This document shows, one piece after another, positions 38,909-48,140 of a DNA stretch of 64,000 nucleotides. The first letter of the stretch is position 1. Each line of letters starts with the position of its first letter. The stretch comes from Acinetobacter variabilis (GTDB taxonomy: Bacteria; Pseudomonadota; Gammaproteobacteria; Pseudomonadales; Moraxellaceae), in the NCBI RefSeq assembly GCF_000369625.1, contig NZ_KB850113.1, forward strand, positions 1,753,152-1,817,151, in the 5' to 3' direction. A model generated the notes under the pieces. That model was not told where the DNA came from. It ran no database searches and worked only from the letters and a program-made list of their open reading frames with translations. The position numbers were made by a program, and so were the translations under genes.

Positions 38909-40951
38909 ATGCATATTAATTTTCTTGATATTTTTCAAAGCATGCAGCATCAGCTTGAACAACCACAAGCGGTGCTGGATGAGAATCTGCTCATCCAACT
39001 TGTAGAACGTATACGCCCAGAAGACAGCAGAAATACAGAAGAAATCGAAACAAAATTTAATGCATTTATCCGGGCTTTGCTGCTCACTCCCAATGCAGTC
39101 TTAACCTTACAAAGTTTCACTTTAAGAATTATCAACCGCTATAAACAAGCCAGTCTGTTTTCCGATACCGGGATTCTTTCTCTGGATGGTTTCTGGAACC
39201 AGCTGAATCAGCGGATCGGGGCGCATATCCTGCCGGTGATTCCAGATCATTTACAGCTTCAGGAATTGTTCCGCAAGATTTTCTATTTGCGTACCGATAA
39301 ATACTGGCTGGATTATTTTGATGAAGCGGATTGGCAGCGACTTTTTGCTGTTGTAAATCAGGGTCATTCCAATCAGGTAGAAAAAACCCGAATCAAAGAT
39401 CAGATCATTAAAGCACTAACGATTCTGTCCTACCGGGTGAGTGGGATCGGCCTGCATCCTGAATTTATTAATGCCCAGCCTGAGCTCATGGAATATGAAT
39501 CACCTTTTCTGGTGCAAAACCGTGAGATTATTGAATTTATCCAGGAATATAAAAAACGCTATAACACTGTAGAACTGGTAGATTCGATTACGCCGCCAGA
39601 TGCTTCTCAAGCTCTGGTCATGCTGGAGCAGTGTCACGATGTTGTCGCCAAAATTCGCCGCTCTACCAAACGGATTGGGGTCAGTGTCAGCCTGACCTAT
39701 ATGCTGGCCTTGCTGGAACAGTGTCTGGAACGGATTGAAATCCTGCTGAATATGGTGCTGGATGATGATGATCTGCGTTATCAGTCCATTGGTCTGTTTA
39801 TCGCAGATATTACCGAAGCGATTTATAGCGAACGCAGTGTGCGTGCCTTACTGACTACCAATAGTGAACTCCTGGCTTTACAGGTAACTGAAAATGCCAG
39901 TAAAACCGGTGAACATTATGTAAGTACTGACAAGCAAGGCTTTCTGGCCATGTACAAATCGGCAGCTGGTGCCGGTATCATCATTGCCTTTATGGCCTCG
40001 CTGAAAGTCTTGATGGCGCGTGTCACCATGGCACCTTTAATGCAAGCCTTTAGCTATAGCATGAACTATTCGCTCGGTTTTATGCTCATTCATGTGCTGC
40101 ATTTTACCGTTGCAACCAAACAGCCGGCCATGACCGCAGCTGCACTCGCTTCTACCGTACAACAGCGTAAAGGTTCGAAAACTGCCCAGATTGCTGAACT
40201 GGCTGCACTGATTGTGAATATCATTCGGACCCAGTTTGTCGCGATTCTTGGGAATATTTCAATCGCAATTCCGGTTGCAGCACTGATTGCCCTGATGTGG
40301 GAATTTGCCCTACATGAGCCATTAATGACACATGCCAAAGCAGCCAAAACCTTATATGACCTGAATCCATTTACTTCTTTAGCGATTCCTCATGCAGCAG
40401 TGGCTGGAGTATGTTTATTCCTGTCAGGCCTATTAGCCGGTTATTTCGATAATATGGCAGTGTATCGGAAGGTCGGTCCTCGTCTAAGAGCTCATGTGCG
40501 CCTGTCACAACTGATGGGACAAGAACGTTTGCATCGATTTGCTGACTATATTGAACGTAATCTGGGTGCACTGGCGGGTAATTTTATTTTTGGGGTTATG
40601 CTGGGCAGTATGGGTACCATCGGTTTCATTCTCGGCTTGCCTTTAGATATTCGTCATATTGCCTTTGCGTCTGCCAACTTTATCCAAGGACTAATCAATA
40701 TTAATGGTCCAGATATTGGACTCATTATCATCTCTTTCCTGGGTGTTCTGCTGATTGGTCTGACTAACCTTTTTGTAAGTTTCAGCCTGACCATTATTGT
40801 GGCATTACGCGCACGACGGGTGCGTTTCGAACAGTGGAAACCGCTCGCTAAACTGGTCATGACCCATTTCCTGACTCGCCCAAGTGAGTTTTTCTGGCCG
40901 CCGAAGCAAACTATTGAAATTGACGAAAATCATACATCCACAAAACTGTAA
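38909..40951 (+). CDS. 'SpecificRecomb'-family membrane protein
   Basis: This 680-residue protein has a polar, helical N-terminal half. A C-terminal half has many hydrophobic segments at about 350-640, including MYKSAAGAGIIIAFMASLKVLMA and GTIGFILGLPLDIRHIAFASAN. It matches the PF10136 family, historically named site-specific recombinase after a Neisseria gcr gene. The strongly membrane-embedded C-terminus makes a DNA-recombinase activity doubtful, and no recombinase catalytic motif is seen. It follows ispB by 15 bp. Confidence 0.75.
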   Translation: MHINFLDIFQSMQHQLEQPQAVLDENLLIQLVERIRPEDSRNTEEIETKFNAFIRALLLTPNAVLTLQSFTLRIINRYKQASLFSDTGILSLDGFWNQLNQRIGAHILPVIPDHLQLQELFRKIFYLRTDKYWLDYFDEADWQRLFAVVNQGHSNQVEKTRIKDQIIKALTILSYRVSGIGLHPEFINAQPELMEYESPFLVQNREIIEFIQEYKKRYNTVELVDSITPPDASQALVMLEQCHDVVAKIRRSTKRIGVSVSLTYMLALLEQCLERIEILLNMVLDDDDLRYQSIGLFIADITEAIYSERSVRALLTTNSELLALQVTENASKTGEHYVSTDKQGFLAMYKSAAGAGIIIAFMASLKVLMARVTMAPLMQAFSYSMNYSLGFMLIHVLHFTVATKQPAMTAAALASTVQQRKGSKTAQIAELAALIVNIIRTQFVAILGNISIAIPVAALIALMWEFALHEPLMTHAKAAKTLYDLNPFTSLAIPHAAVAGVCLFLSGLLAGYFDNMAVYRKVGPRLRAHVRLSQLMGQERLHRFADYIERNLGALAGNFIFGVMLGSMGTIGFILGLPLDIRHIAFASANFIQGLININGPDIGLIIISFLGVLLIGLTNLFVSFSLTIIVALRARRVRFEQWKPLAKLVMTHFLTRPSEFFWPPKQTIEIDENHTSTKL

Positions 40952-41026
40952 AATTGCGAGAATATTTGGGCATTTAGGTACAAAATCCCATAAATAAAAA
41001 ATGGAATTTGCATAAAATACGCACTC

Positions 41027-41057
41027 TTGAAAAAAAGTGTACTGACAAGTACACTTT
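41027..41057 (+). promoter_or_regulatory. Promoter with overlapping palindromic operator upstream of PAP2-adeIJK
   Basis: TTGAAA (41027-41032) and TACACT (41050-41055) are spaced by exactly 17 bp, a good sigma-70 promoter (5/6 and 4/6 matches). Between and over them lies a perfect 10-bp inverted repeat, AAAGTGTACT (41034-41043), loop GACA, AGTACACTTT (41048-41057). A repressor bound there would occlude RNA polymerase. AdeN, the known TetR repressor of adeIJK, is the obvious candidate but is not encoded here. Confidence 0.6.
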
Positions 41058-41068
41058 AGCGCAGACAG

Positions 41069-41091
41069 TTAACCGGCTGAATAACGGTTAA
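41069..41091 (+). promoter_or_regulatory. Short leader hairpin before the PAP2 start
   Basis: TTAACCG (41069-41075) pairs with CGGTTAA (41085-41091) with a 9-nt loop, 19 bp before the ATG and just before an AAGGAC-AAGGA ribosome-binding region. It may modulate translation initiation or be only stability structure. Confidence 0.35.
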
Positions 41092-41110
41092 AAGGACAAG
41101 GATTTTTGGC

Positions 41111-41713
41111 ATGCATTACTTGTTACTTATTGTCGGAATTTTATTTTTAATTTTCAGTGTGTTATTTCTTGATATTGCAACTTTAAGCCAGTTAGATGTG
41201 CTTGCAATAGAATGGATTAGCGGCTATCGCACAGAATTTTTAAATCAAATTAATCAGTCCTTATCAGTGATAGGTGGCATGCCATTTGTATTATTTTTAT
41301 CCACACTATGGTGTATTTTTCTACTGTGGTATAAAAAGCATGCAAGCGTAATTTTTATATGTATCGGAATTATCGGAGGAATTCTCCTAGGCTGGCTTTT
41401 AAAATTCAGTATTGCCCGACCTCGACCAGCAGAGTCTTTTCATCTGGTTGAAAGCTATGGAAGCTCCTTCCCGAGTGCTCATAGCGTCTATGCAGCCTGT
41501 CTCGGCTGTCTGGCAATGTTCATATATCGGCAACATCCCCGACACACCATCATCTGGATGGGTGCAGGTGCATGGATGCTGATTATGGGTGTTTCAAGAG
41601 TTTATCTAGGCGTACATTTTCCTTCAGATGTCATATCCGGCTGGAGTATAAGTTTTATTTGGATTTCGTTGTGGTATATGGTCTGGATCAGATATTGCAC
41701 GGCTCACAAATAA
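41111..41713 (+). CDS. PAP2-family membrane phosphatase
   Basis: This 200-residue protein has about six transmembrane segments. It carries the lipid-phosphatase motifs KFSIARPRPAES (KXXXXXXRP, about 97-108) and SSFPSAHSVYA (PSGH-like, about 118-128). SRVYLGVHFPSDVISGW supplies the catalytic His at about 175. Likely substrates are undecaprenyl-PP or phosphatidate-type lipids. It ends 35 bp before adeI without a terminator, so it probably shares the promoter and palindromic operator with adeIJK. Confidence 0.85.
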   Translation: MHYLLLIVGILFLIFSVLFLDIATLSQLDVLAIEWISGYRTEFLNQINQSLSVIGGMPFVLFLSTLWCIFLLWYKKHASVIFICIGIIGGILLGWLLKFSIARPRPAESFHLVESYGSSFPSAHSVYAACLGCLAMFIYRQHPRHTIIWMGAGAWMLIMGVSRVYLGVHFPSDVISGWSISFIWISLWYMVWIRYCTAHK

Positions 41714-41748
41714 AAAAATTTAGATAAGAATCCAATTGAGGTGGAACA

Positions 41749-43017
41749 ATGATATCTGCAAAGCTTTGGGCTCCCGCCCTGACTGCTTGCGCATTAGCAA
41801 CAAGTCTTGCACTTGTTGGTTGTAGCAAAGATCCTAAAGAGGGCCAGCAAGCTGGTGCTCAGCAGCAAATGCCACCGACTGAAGTCGGTATTCTTGTTGC
41901 ACAGCCACAAAGTGTCGAGCAGTCTGTAGAGCTCTCAGGTCGTACAACAGCATTTGAGATTTCTGAAGTACGTCCACAGGCTAGTGGTGTGGTGCTTAAA
42001 CGCTTATTCACTGAAGGTAGCTATGTCCGTGAAGGTCAGGCGCTTTATGAAATTGATTCAAGCACTAACCGTACTACTGTCGATAATGCTCGTGCTGCGA
42101 TTGCCCGTGCTGAAGCGAATTTAGGTGTATTGCGTGTTAAAGAAGGTCGTTACCGTCAACTGGTCGGTACCAATGCCATTTCTAAACAGGAATACGATGA
42201 CATCGCAGCACAGGTCAAACTGGCTGAAGCTGATTTGAATGCAAACCGTGCAACTTTACGTAATGCTGAAATCAACCTGGGCTATTCAACCGTACGTGCA
42301 CCGATTTCTGGTCAAACCAACCGTTCTTCGATTACGGCGGGTGCGTTAGTGACTGCAAATCAGACAGAACCACTGGTTACGATTCAGCGTCTAGATCCAA
42401 TCTATGTAGATATCAACCAGTCAAGTGCTGAACTGCTACGCCTGCGTCAACAGCTAAGCAAAGGCAACCTCAACAGCTCAAACAACACCAAAGTGAAGTT
42501 AAAGCTTGAAGATGGCAGCATCTACCCTGTCGAAGGCCGTCTTGCATTCTCGGATGCCAGCGTGAACCCTGAAACAGGTACTGTGACTTTACGTGCAGTA
42601 TTCCCGAACAAAAACCATTTACTTCTGCCTGGTATGTTTGCCACAGCGCAAATCGTGCAAGGCGAAATTCCAAATGCTTTCCTGATTCCACAAGCGGCGT
42701 TAACCCGTACGCCTACTGGTCAGGCCATGGCGATGCTGGTGGGTGCTGACAATAAAGTAACTCCACGTCCAGTAACGACAGTCGGTACTCAAGGTAGTAA
42801 CTGGATCGTAACCGAAGGTCTAAATTCGGGTGATAAAGTGATTGTTGATGGTATTGCCAAGGTAAAACCTGAACAGCAAGTGGTGCCTAAACCTTATCAA
42901 CCTCAAGCAGCTGCCCCACAAGGTGCTGCTCCTGCTGCGCAACAACCTGCAGCAGATGCAAAAAAGGCAGATGATGCAAAGAAACAACCTGAACAAAAAC
43001 CTGCTGCAAATGCATAA
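41749..43017 (+). CDS. adeI: RND efflux membrane-fusion lipoprotein AdeI
   Basis: AdeI is the periplasmic adaptor of the AdeIJK pump. The 422 residues have a lipoprotein signal with Cys25 (LVGC). An HlyD-type hairpin runs over about 95-165, and barrel domains flank it (VDINQSSAELLRLRQQ). An Ala/Pro/Lys-rich C-terminal tail of about 35 residues is slightly longer than in A. baumannii (416 aa by memory). A GAGGTGGA ribosome-binding site precedes the ATG. It lies 13 bp before adeJ. Confidence 0.93.
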   Translation: MISAKLWAPALTACALATSLALVGCSKDPKEGQQAGAQQQMPPTEVGILVAQPQSVEQSVELSGRTTAFEISEVRPQASGVVLKRLFTEGSYVREGQALYEIDSSTNRTTVDNARAAIARAEANLGVLRVKEGRYRQLVGTNAISKQEYDDIAAQVKLAEADLNANRATLRNAEINLGYSTVRAPISGQTNRSSITAGALVTANQTEPLVTIQRLDPIYVDINQSSAELLRLRQQLSKGNLNSSNNTKVKLKLEDGSIYPVEGRLAFSDASVNPETGTVTLRAVFPNKNHLLLPGMFATAQIVQGEIPNAFLIPQAALTRTPTGQAMAMLVGADNKVTPRPVTTVGTQGSNWIVTEGLNSGDKVIVDGIAKVKPEQQVVPKPYQPQAAAPQGAAPAAQQPAADAKKADDAKKQPEQKPAANA

Positions 43018-43030
43018 GGAGTAATGGTTC

Positions 43031-46000
43031 ATGGCTAAATTCTTTATCCATCGCCCGATTTTTGCATGGGTGATTGCATTGGTAATTATGCTGGCGGGTA
43101 TTTTAACCATCAGCAAAATGCCAATTGCTCAGTATCCGACGATCGCGCCACCAACAGTCACCATTTCTGCGACTTATCCGGGTGCATCTGCAGCGACTGT
43201 AGAAAATACAGTAACGCAGATCATCGAGCAGCAGATGAACGGTCTGGATGGCTTGCGTTATATTTCCTCGAACAGTGCCGGTAACGGTCAGGCATCCATC
43301 GCCTTAAACTTTGAACAAGGTGTCGATCCTGATATTGCACAGGTTCAGGTACAAAACAAGTTACAGTCAGCGACTGCACTTTTACCGGATGATGTACAAC
43401 GTCAGGGTGTACGTGTGACCAAATCTGGTGCCAGCTTCCTTCAGGTATTAGCCTTCTATTCTCCTGATGGCAGCCTGACTGCAGATGACATTAAAGACTA
43501 TGTAAACTCAAACATTTCTGAACCTTTAAGCCGTGTGGCCGGGGTTGGTGAAGTTCAGGTCTTTGGTGGTTCTTATGCAATGCGTATCTGGCTGGATCCA
43601 GCCAAAATGGCTAGTCTGCAAGTGACTCCAAGTGATGTGGCTCAGGCAATCCGTACCCAGAACGCTCAGGTGGCTGTCGGTCAATTAGGTGGTGCGCCAC
43701 AAATTGAAGGACAAGTACTGAATGCGACAGTGAATGCGCAAAGTCTGCTGCAAACACCTGAACAGTTCGAAAACATCTTCCTGAAAAATACCACTTCAGG
43801 TGCTCAAGTCCGTCTGGGCGATGTCGCACGTGTAGAACTTGGTGCAGACAACTACCAGTTTGATTCTAAATTTAATGGTAAACCGGCTGGCGGTGTTGCG
43901 ATTAAACTTGCAACCGGTGCCAATGCACTGGATACCGCTGAAGCAGTTGAAGAACGTTTAAAACAGTTACGTCCTAACTATCCTCAAGGGATGGTGGATA
44001 CACTGGCATTTGATACCACACCATTCATTCAGTTATCGATTGAATCGGTGGTTCATACTCTCATTGAAGCAGTCATTCTGGTCTTCATCGTAATGTTCCT
44101 GTTCTTACAGAACTGGCGCGCAACGATTATTCCAACCATGGCCGTTCCAGTAGTTGTACTAGGTACTTTTGCAATCATTAATATCTTCGGCTTCTCGATC
44201 AACACCTTGACCATGTTCGCGATGGTTCTCGCGATTGGTCTGCTCGTCGATGATGCGATCGTTGTGGTCGAGAACGTTGAACGTGTCATGGCTGAAGAGC
44301 ATCTTGATCCTGTGTCGGCGACTGAAAAGTCGATGAAACAGATCTCTGGTGCGTTGATCGGTATTACCTCTGTACTGTCTGCAGTATTCGTACCAATGGC
44401 ATTCTTTGGTGGTTCTACAGGTGTTATCTATCGCCAGTTCTCAATCACGCTGGTCACAGCAATGGTTCTGTCGCTGGTGGTGGCCTTAACCTTTACCCCT
44501 GCCCTGTGTGCGACCATTCTGAAACAGCATGATCCGAACAAGCCGCAAAGTAACAATCCGGCTGCACGATTCTTCCGCTGGTTTAACCATAGCTTTGACC
44601 GTGTTTCTGTGAAATATCAGGGCGGCGTCAATCGTATGACACACCACAAGATTTTCTCCGGTATCATCTATGCGGTGGTGATCGGGATTATTGTGCTGAT
44701 CTTCCAGAAACTGCCTTCTTCATTCTTACCTGATGAGGACCAAGGTGTCGTAATGACGCTGGTACAGTTGCCACCAAATGCAACCTTGGAACGTACCGAT
44801 AAAGTCATCAATACCATGACAGGCTACTTCCTGGAAAATGAAAAAGATCATGTCCAATCTGTCTTCAGTGTGGCTGGTTTCTCATTCACAGGTGTAGGTC
44901 AAAACGCTGGTCTGGCATTCATCAAACTGAAAGACTGGTCTGAACGTACCACACCAGAATCACAGGTCGGTGCAATTATCCAGCGTGGTATGGCACTGAA
45001 CATGATTGTGAAAGATGCGTCTTACATCATGCCATTACAATTGCCAGCAATGCCTGAACTGGGTGTATCTGCCGGCTTTAACATGCAGTTAAAAGCAGCA
45101 AGTGGTCAAAGCCATGAGCAACTTTTGGCAGCGCGTAATACTGTTCTGGGTCTGGCTGCACAAGACAAACGTCTTGCAGGTGTCCGTCCAAATGGTCAGG
45201 AAGATAACCCGCAGTACCGTGTGATTGTCGATCATGCACAAGCCGGTGCTTTAGGTGTCAGCATTTCTGAAATTAACAGCACCATGAGCATGGCGTGGGG
45301 TGGTTCGTACATCAACGACTTCCTTGACCGTGGTCGTGTGAAAAAAGTGTACGTTCAGGGTGAAGCCAGCTCTCGTATGATGCCGGAAGACCTTAACCAG
45401 TGGTATGTTCGTAACAACCGTGGCGAAATGGTACCGTTCTCTGCATTCGCAACGGGTGAATGGACCTATGGTTCGCCTCGTCTAGAACGCTATAACGGCG
45501 TATCTGCAATGAACATTCAGGGTACACCGGCACCGGGCGTGAGCTCAGGTGATGCAATGCGTGCGATGGAAGAAATCATTGCCAAGCTTCCTGAAATGGG
45601 CATGCAAGGTTTTGACTATGAATGGACTGGTCTGTCTCTGGAAGAACGTGAGTCTGGCGCACAGGCACCATTCTTGTACGCGCTTTCACTGTTGATCGTG
45701 TTCCTGTGTCTGGCCGCCTTGTATGAAAGCTGGTCAATTCCATTCTCGGTTCTTCTGGTTGTACCATTAGGCATCGTGGGTGCATTACTATTGACCTTTG
45801 GCGGTATGATTCTGTTTAAAGACCCGAACCTGTCGAATAACATCTACTTCCAGGTAGCGATTATTGCCGTAATTGGTCTTTCTGCGAAAAACGCAATCTT
45901 GATTGTAGAATTCGCCAAAGAGCTGCAGGAACAAGGCGAAGAGTTGTTTGATGCGACCCTGCATGCAGCAAAAATGCGTTTACGTCCAATTATCATGACC

Positions 46001-46207
46001 ACCCTTGCCTTCGGTTTTGGTGTACTTCCACTAGCACTTGCTTCAGGTGCCGGTGCGGGTAGCCAGCACTCTGTCGGTTACGGTGTCCTCGGTGGTGTAA
46101 TCAGTTCGACTCTTTTAGGTATCTTCTTTATTCCTGTATTCTACGTGTGGATTCGAAGTATCTTTAAATACAAACCAAAACAACAAAATCAGGAGTACAA
46201 GTCGTAA
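43031..46207 (+). CDS. adeJ: RND multidrug efflux permease AdeJ
   Basis: This proton-driven inner-membrane pump subunit has 1058 residues, standard for the HAE1/AcrB family. The N-terminus MAKFFIHRPIFAWVIALVIM is the first membrane helix. The proton-relay Asp pair is in GLLVDDAIVVVENVERVM at about 405-422. Large periplasmic loops and a C-terminal cytoplasmic tail follow the AcrB plan. AdeJ exports fluoroquinolones, tetracyclines, chloramphenicol and detergents in A. baumannii. Its stop overlaps adeK by one base. Confidence 0.95.
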   Translation: MAKFFIHRPIFAWVIALVIMLAGILTISKMPIAQYPTIAPPTVTISATYPGASAATVENTVTQIIEQQMNGLDGLRYISSNSAGNGQASIALNFEQGVDPDIAQVQVQNKLQSATALLPDDVQRQGVRVTKSGASFLQVLAFYSPDGSLTADDIKDYVNSNISEPLSRVAGVGEVQVFGGSYAMRIWLDPAKMASLQVTPSDVAQAIRTQNAQVAVGQLGGAPQIEGQVLNATVNAQSLLQTPEQFENIFLKNTTSGAQVRLGDVARVELGADNYQFDSKFNGKPAGGVAIKLATGANALDTAEAVEERLKQLRPNYPQGMVDTLAFDTTPFIQLSIESVVHTLIEAVILVFIVMFLFLQNWRATIIPTMAVPVVVLGTFAIINIFGFSINTLTMFAMVLAIGLLVDDAIVVVENVERVMAEEHLDPVSATEKSMKQISGALIGITSVLSAVFVPMAFFGGSTGVIYRQFSITLVTAMVLSLVVALTFTPALCATILKQHDPNKPQSNNPAARFFRWFNHSFDRVSVKYQGGVNRMTHHKIFSGIIYAVVIGIIVLIFQKLPSSFLPDEDQGVVMTLVQLPPNATLERTDKVINTMTGYFLENEKDHVQSVFSVAGFSFTGVGQNAGLAFIKLKDWSERTTPESQVGAIIQRGMALNMIVKDASYIMPLQLPAMPELGVSAGFNMQLKAASGQSHEQLLAARNTVLGLAAQDKRLAGVRPNGQEDNPQYRVIVDHAQAGALGVSISEINSTMSMAWGGSYINDFLDRGRVKKVYVQGEASSRMMPEDLNQWYVRNNRGEMVPFSAFATGEWTYGSPRLERYNGVSAMNIQGTPAPGVSSGDAMRAMEEIIAKLPEMGMQGFDYEWTGLSLEERESGAQAPFLYALSLLIVFLCLAALYESWSIPFSVLLVVPLGIVGALLLTFGGMILFKDPNLSNNIYFQVAIIAVIGLSAKNAILIVEFAKELQEQGEELFDATLHAAKMRLRPIIMTTLAFGFGVLPLALASGAGAGSQHSVGYGVLGGVISSTLLGIFFIPVFYVWIRSIFKYKPKQQNQEYKS

Positions 46208-47673
46208 TGCAAAATATATGGTCTATTACAGGTCGTAGCATTGCGGTATCTGCCCTCGCGCTTGCTTTGACTGCATGTCAAAGCATGCGTGGCCCAGAGC
46301 CCGTTGCAGAGGCAAATATCCCAAGCAGTTATACCAATGCTTCAGGTACTTCTGTAGCAGAACAGGGTTATAAAGAATTCTTTGCTGACCAGCGCCTGTT
46401 ACAGGTACTGGATCTGGCATTGACCAATAACCGTGATTTGCGTACTGCCGCATTAAACATTCAGCGTGCCCAACAGGCTTATCAGATTTCTGAAAATGAC
46501 CGTCTGCCAACCATTGGTGCGAGCGGCAGCGTGTTACGTCAGGATACTGGCAGTAACAACCCGCAAAGCCGTGGCGCTGTGACGACTTATAATGTCGGTC
46601 TAGGCGTAACTGCATTTGAGCTGGATTTCTGGGGGCGTGTGCGCAGCTTGCGTGATAATGCTTTAGATACTTATCTGGCGACTCAAAGTGCACGTGATGC
46701 GACTCAGATTTCCCTGATTGGTCAGGTGGCCCAAGCATGGCTAAGTTACTCATTTGCCAATGCCAATCTGGCACTGGCTGAGCAAACGCTGAAAGCCCAG
46801 CTTGAATCCTACAACCTGAACAAGAAACGTTTTGATGTGGGGATCGATAGCGAACTTCCAGTACGTCAGGCGCAAATTTCTGTTGAAACTGCACGTAATG
46901 ATGTTGCCAACTATCGCACCCAGGTGGCTCAGGCACAAAACCTGCTAAACCTGCTTGTAGGTCAACCCGTACCGGCCAACCTGTTACCGGCACAACGTGT
47001 TACCCGCATTACCTCTAATGCGGCCCTAGGTGCAGGCTTACCAAGTGACCTGCTGATTAACCGTCCGGATGTACGTGCAGCTGAATACCGTCTGTCTGCG
47101 GCAGGTGCCAATATTGGTGCTGCCCGTGCACGTTTGTACCCAACCATCAGCCTGACGGGTTCTGCAGGTTTTGCATCTGCGGATCTGGGTGATCTGTTCA
47201 AGTCTGGCAGTTTTGCGTGGTCTGTAGGCCCAAGTCTGGATATTCCAATTTTCGATTGGGGTACACGTCAGGCGAATATCCGTATTTCTGAAACAGATCA
47301 GCAAATTGCGCTGTCAGATTATGAAAAATCCATTCAGACTGCATTCCGTGAAGTGAATGATGCCCTAGCGGTACGTCAGAATATTGGTGACCGTATTGCT
47401 GCTCAACGCCGTCTGGTTGATGCGACCAATACGACTTACCGCCTGTCTCTAGCACGTTTCCGTGCCGGTATTGACAGCTATCTGACTGTACTGGATGCAC
47501 AACGTGCTTCATATGCAGCAGAACAAGGTTTGTTATTACTTGAACAGGCGAATCTGAACAGCCAGGTTGAACTGTACAAGAGCCTTGGTGGTGGCTTGAA
47601 AGTTAACACCTCAGACACTGTGCCGTATCGCCCGTCTGTGACCGAACAGCGTCGTGCTGAACAGGCAAAATAA
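46207..47673 (+). CDS. adeK: Outer-membrane channel lipoprotein AdeK
   Basis: AdeK is the TolC-like channel of AdeIJK. The 488 residues have a lipoprotein signal with Cys24 (ALTAC). Two OEP repeats follow, the first with LQVLDLALTNNRDLRTAALNI, the second with LSLARFRAGIDSYLTVLDAQR, and a conserved FELDFWGRVRSL in between. The start ATG shares its A with the adeJ TAA stop, so it is coupled. A strong terminator follows. Confidence 0.93.
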   Translation: MQNIWSITGRSIAVSALALALTACQSMRGPEPVAEANIPSSYTNASGTSVAEQGYKEFFADQRLLQVLDLALTNNRDLRTAALNIQRAQQAYQISENDRLPTIGASGSVLRQDTGSNNPQSRGAVTTYNVGLGVTAFELDFWGRVRSLRDNALDTYLATQSARDATQISLIGQVAQAWLSYSFANANLALAEQTLKAQLESYNLNKKRFDVGIDSELPVRQAQISVETARNDVANYRTQVAQAQNLLNLLVGQPVPANLLPAQRVTRITSNAALGAGLPSDLLINRPDVRAAEYRLSAAGANIGAARARLYPTISLTGSAGFASADLGDLFKSGSFAWSVGPSLDIPIFDWGTRQANIRISETDQQIALSDYEKSIQTAFREVNDALAVRQNIGDRIAAQRRLVDATNTTYRLSLARFRAGIDSYLTVLDAQRASYAAEQGLLLLEQANLNSQVELYKSLGGGLKVNTSDTVPYRPSVTEQRRAEQAK

Positions 47674-47690
47674 GCTCAACCTCTTTTTCA

Positions 47691-47720
47691 GAAAAGCTCA
47701 CTTCGGTGGGCTTTTTTATT
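47691..47720 (+). terminator. Terminator after adeK
   Basis: An AAAAGCTCAC / GTGGGCTTTTTT stem with T-run; it ends the PAP2-adeIJK unit. Confidence 0.85.
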
Positions 47721-47780
47721 GCTTTTTCAAAGGAGATTTTCTATCTTCATGATTATATGATTGATTAAGAAGATATCTGC

Positions 47781-48137
47781 ATGTTGTTGAGTAATCTGGA
47801 ATCTGTACCGGGACATACCATTCGCCAACAGATTGATGTGGTCTATGGCAGTACTGTGCGCAGTAAACATGTTGGACGCGATTTACTGGCTGGTCTAAAA
47901 AATATTGTCGGTGGTGAGTTGACCGCTTATACCGAATTACTGGAAGAATCCCGTCAGGAAGCTATGAACCGGATGATTGAAAAAGCCCGCAGTATGGGTG
48001 CCAATGCGATTGTGGGTATTCGTTTTTCTACCTCAAATATTGCCCAAGGTGCTTCTGAACTGTTTGTGTATGGCACTGCAGTCATCGTTGATCCGGTCAT
48101 ACCTAAACTACCTGATCCATTTCCACAGGCGAACTAA
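47781..48137 (+). CDS. YbjQ/UPF0145 family protein, soluble
   Basis: This 118-residue protein has the UPF0145 layout: GSTVRSKHVGRDL near residue 30, then GGELTAYTELLEESRQEAMNRM and GANAIVGIRFSTSNIA. No signal or membrane segment is visible. Members are pentameric beta/alpha proteins, sometimes called heavy-metal-binding by annotation transfer, with no proven role. It is three bases from a second, membrane-anchored paralogue, an unusual tandem arrangement. Confidence 0.85.
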   Translation: MLLSNLESVPGHTIRQQIDVVYGSTVRSKHVGRDLLAGLKNIVGGELTAYTELLEESRQEAMNRMIEKARSMGANAIVGIRFSTSNIAQGASELFVYGTAVIVDPVIPKLPDPFPQAN

Positions 48138-48140
48138 TGC

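Noticed and set aside
38909..40951. Mobile element because of the 'site-specific recombinase' name
   Set aside because: No inverted repeats, no catalytic recombinase motif, stable housekeeping context and membrane topology.
46226..46993. 255-codon antisense frame within adeK
   Set aside because: The sense strand encodes a full AdeK with lipobox and OEP repeats; the antisense product has no family pattern.
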